A DNA stretch of 64,000 nucleotides from Coffea arabica (lineage: Eukaryota > Streptophyta > Magnoliopsida > Gentianales > Rubiaceae), in contig NC_092312.1 of the NCBI RefSeq assembly GCF_036785885.1, positions 18,308,001 to 18,372,000 of the forward strand. The letters are read 5' to 3'. Below the pieces are notes generated by a model that did no database searches, was not told the origin of the DNA, and saw only the letters and a list, made by a program, of their open reading frames with translations. Positions 63,208-64,000 of this stretch are shown here, piece by piece. Within the stretch, counting starts at the first letter, position 1. Every line of letters begins with the position of its first letter. The position numbers and the translations under genes are program-made.

Positions 63208-63983
63208 CAGATAATTTCACTTACCTCCCTTTAAATTTGAATAATTACACTAACATCTTCATATGGTAAAATGACCATAATATCATTCACTTCAAAATAA
63301 TTCTTACAAAAAAAAAAGTTTCTACAACTACAACTAGTATTTCATTATAAAATAATGGCTGTCACACAAAATAAACTCTTATTTTCTCCCTTCGACTGTT
63401 TCTCCTATCTTCCTTCTCCTGTATCTCACAATCTATTATTTTTTCGCAACTACCATCTTCACAATCATTTAATACATCTCAAATTTCATTATTATGAAAA
63501 TACATCTTCTCTCTTTTTTTTTTGTTTTCCTTTTTTGTGTAAGTATTATTATTGCCAAATAACAAGTTGTTGGATCAAATTTGTTGTTACACTAAATGAA
63601 GGTAAAAAAGATGCCACAATTGATTTGCATGGGAAACTTTGGGGCGACAATGATAAGTTGTCAAAATTAAGAGAATATAGAGATTGAACTGAAGTGGTTT
63701 ATTGAGTTCATTAGAGTATTGTTGATGAAGTGGTTTATTGAGTTCGTTAAGGTGGTGTTAATGTCATTTATAATAGTTGTAACGTGAAAAAAATTTATTA
63801 GTAGTTTTCCTCCTTCTAAGTAACAAAGGGGTATTTTAGGATTTTTTGAGGGCAAATTTAGCATACTGGGTCTATATTGTTACTAAAATGCTAATCATAG
63901 GGGAGGAAGGTATAATTTTTTTAAATTAGAGGGGAGTTTCTTGCAATAGTTAAAAACCTCAGGGAGGTTTCTAAAATTATCCC
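63208..63983. mobile_element. Short MULE related to the non-coding MULE
   Basis: The 776-bp segment is flanked by perfect 9-bp duplications AATAATTTA (63199-63207 and 63984-63992). Its right end, reverse complemented, reads GGGATAATTTTAGAAACCTC then CCTGAGGTTTTTAAC, closely parallel to the ends of the MULE at 56988-58463. The left end CAGATAATTTCACTTACCTC is more diverged. It contains an unrecognised 110-codon open frame (63355-63687). Confidence 0.8.
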
Positions 63984-64000
63984 AATAATTTAATCTAAGG

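Overview
The window is nuclear DNA of a flowering plant. Its genes have many short exons with GT-AG introns, the intergenic DNA is AT-rich, and three conserved plant genes are interleaved with plant-type DNA transposons (MULE, hAT, MITE), a LINE remnant and probable tRNA-derived SINEs. The proteins fit a eudicot. An asterid is possible from the repeat types, but that is only an impression.

Layout. 1-3 kb: AT-rich DNA with MITE-like repeats and a broken LINE RNase H domain. 3.2-6.3 kb, minus strand: a 7-exon gene for a plastid-type pyruvate kinase of the PKP4 class (586 aa). 6.3-10.9 kb: intergenic, with MITEs and a possible SINE. 10.9-17.7 kb, plus strand: a 10-exon inositol-tetrakisphosphate 1-kinase gene (351 aa). 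18.6-50.8 kb, minus strand: the complete coding region of TOR kinase in about 57 exons over 32 kb, with HEAT repeats, FAT, FRB, kinase and FATC all readable. ITPK and TOR are convergent, with stop codons under 0.9 kb apart. 50.8-52.9 kb: the TOR 5' region, followed by a very AT-rich tandem-repeat block between inverted repeats.

53-64 kb is a transposon cluster whose boundaries can be read to the base. It holds a Pack-MULE carrying a broken intronless PCNA copy (53021-54479), a second Pack-MULE carrying a broken receptor-like kinase copy (55320-56958), a non-coding MULE built of tandem repeats (56988-58463), a hAT element with two other hATs inserted into it (59417-63130), and a short MULE related to the non-coding one (63208-63983). 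A fifth MULE sits in a TOR intron (38824-40107). Each has terminal inverted repeats and a 9-bp (MULE) or 8-bp (hAT) target-site duplication. No transposase ORF is visible, so all appear non-autonomous.

Functionally, the three intact genes cover plastid glycolysis (possibly a divergent enzyme), inositol phosphate signalling and TOR nutrient/growth signalling. The strongest novelty in the window is gene-fragment capture and nesting in the transposon cluster. I see no CRISPR, operon, rRNA or tRNA gene.
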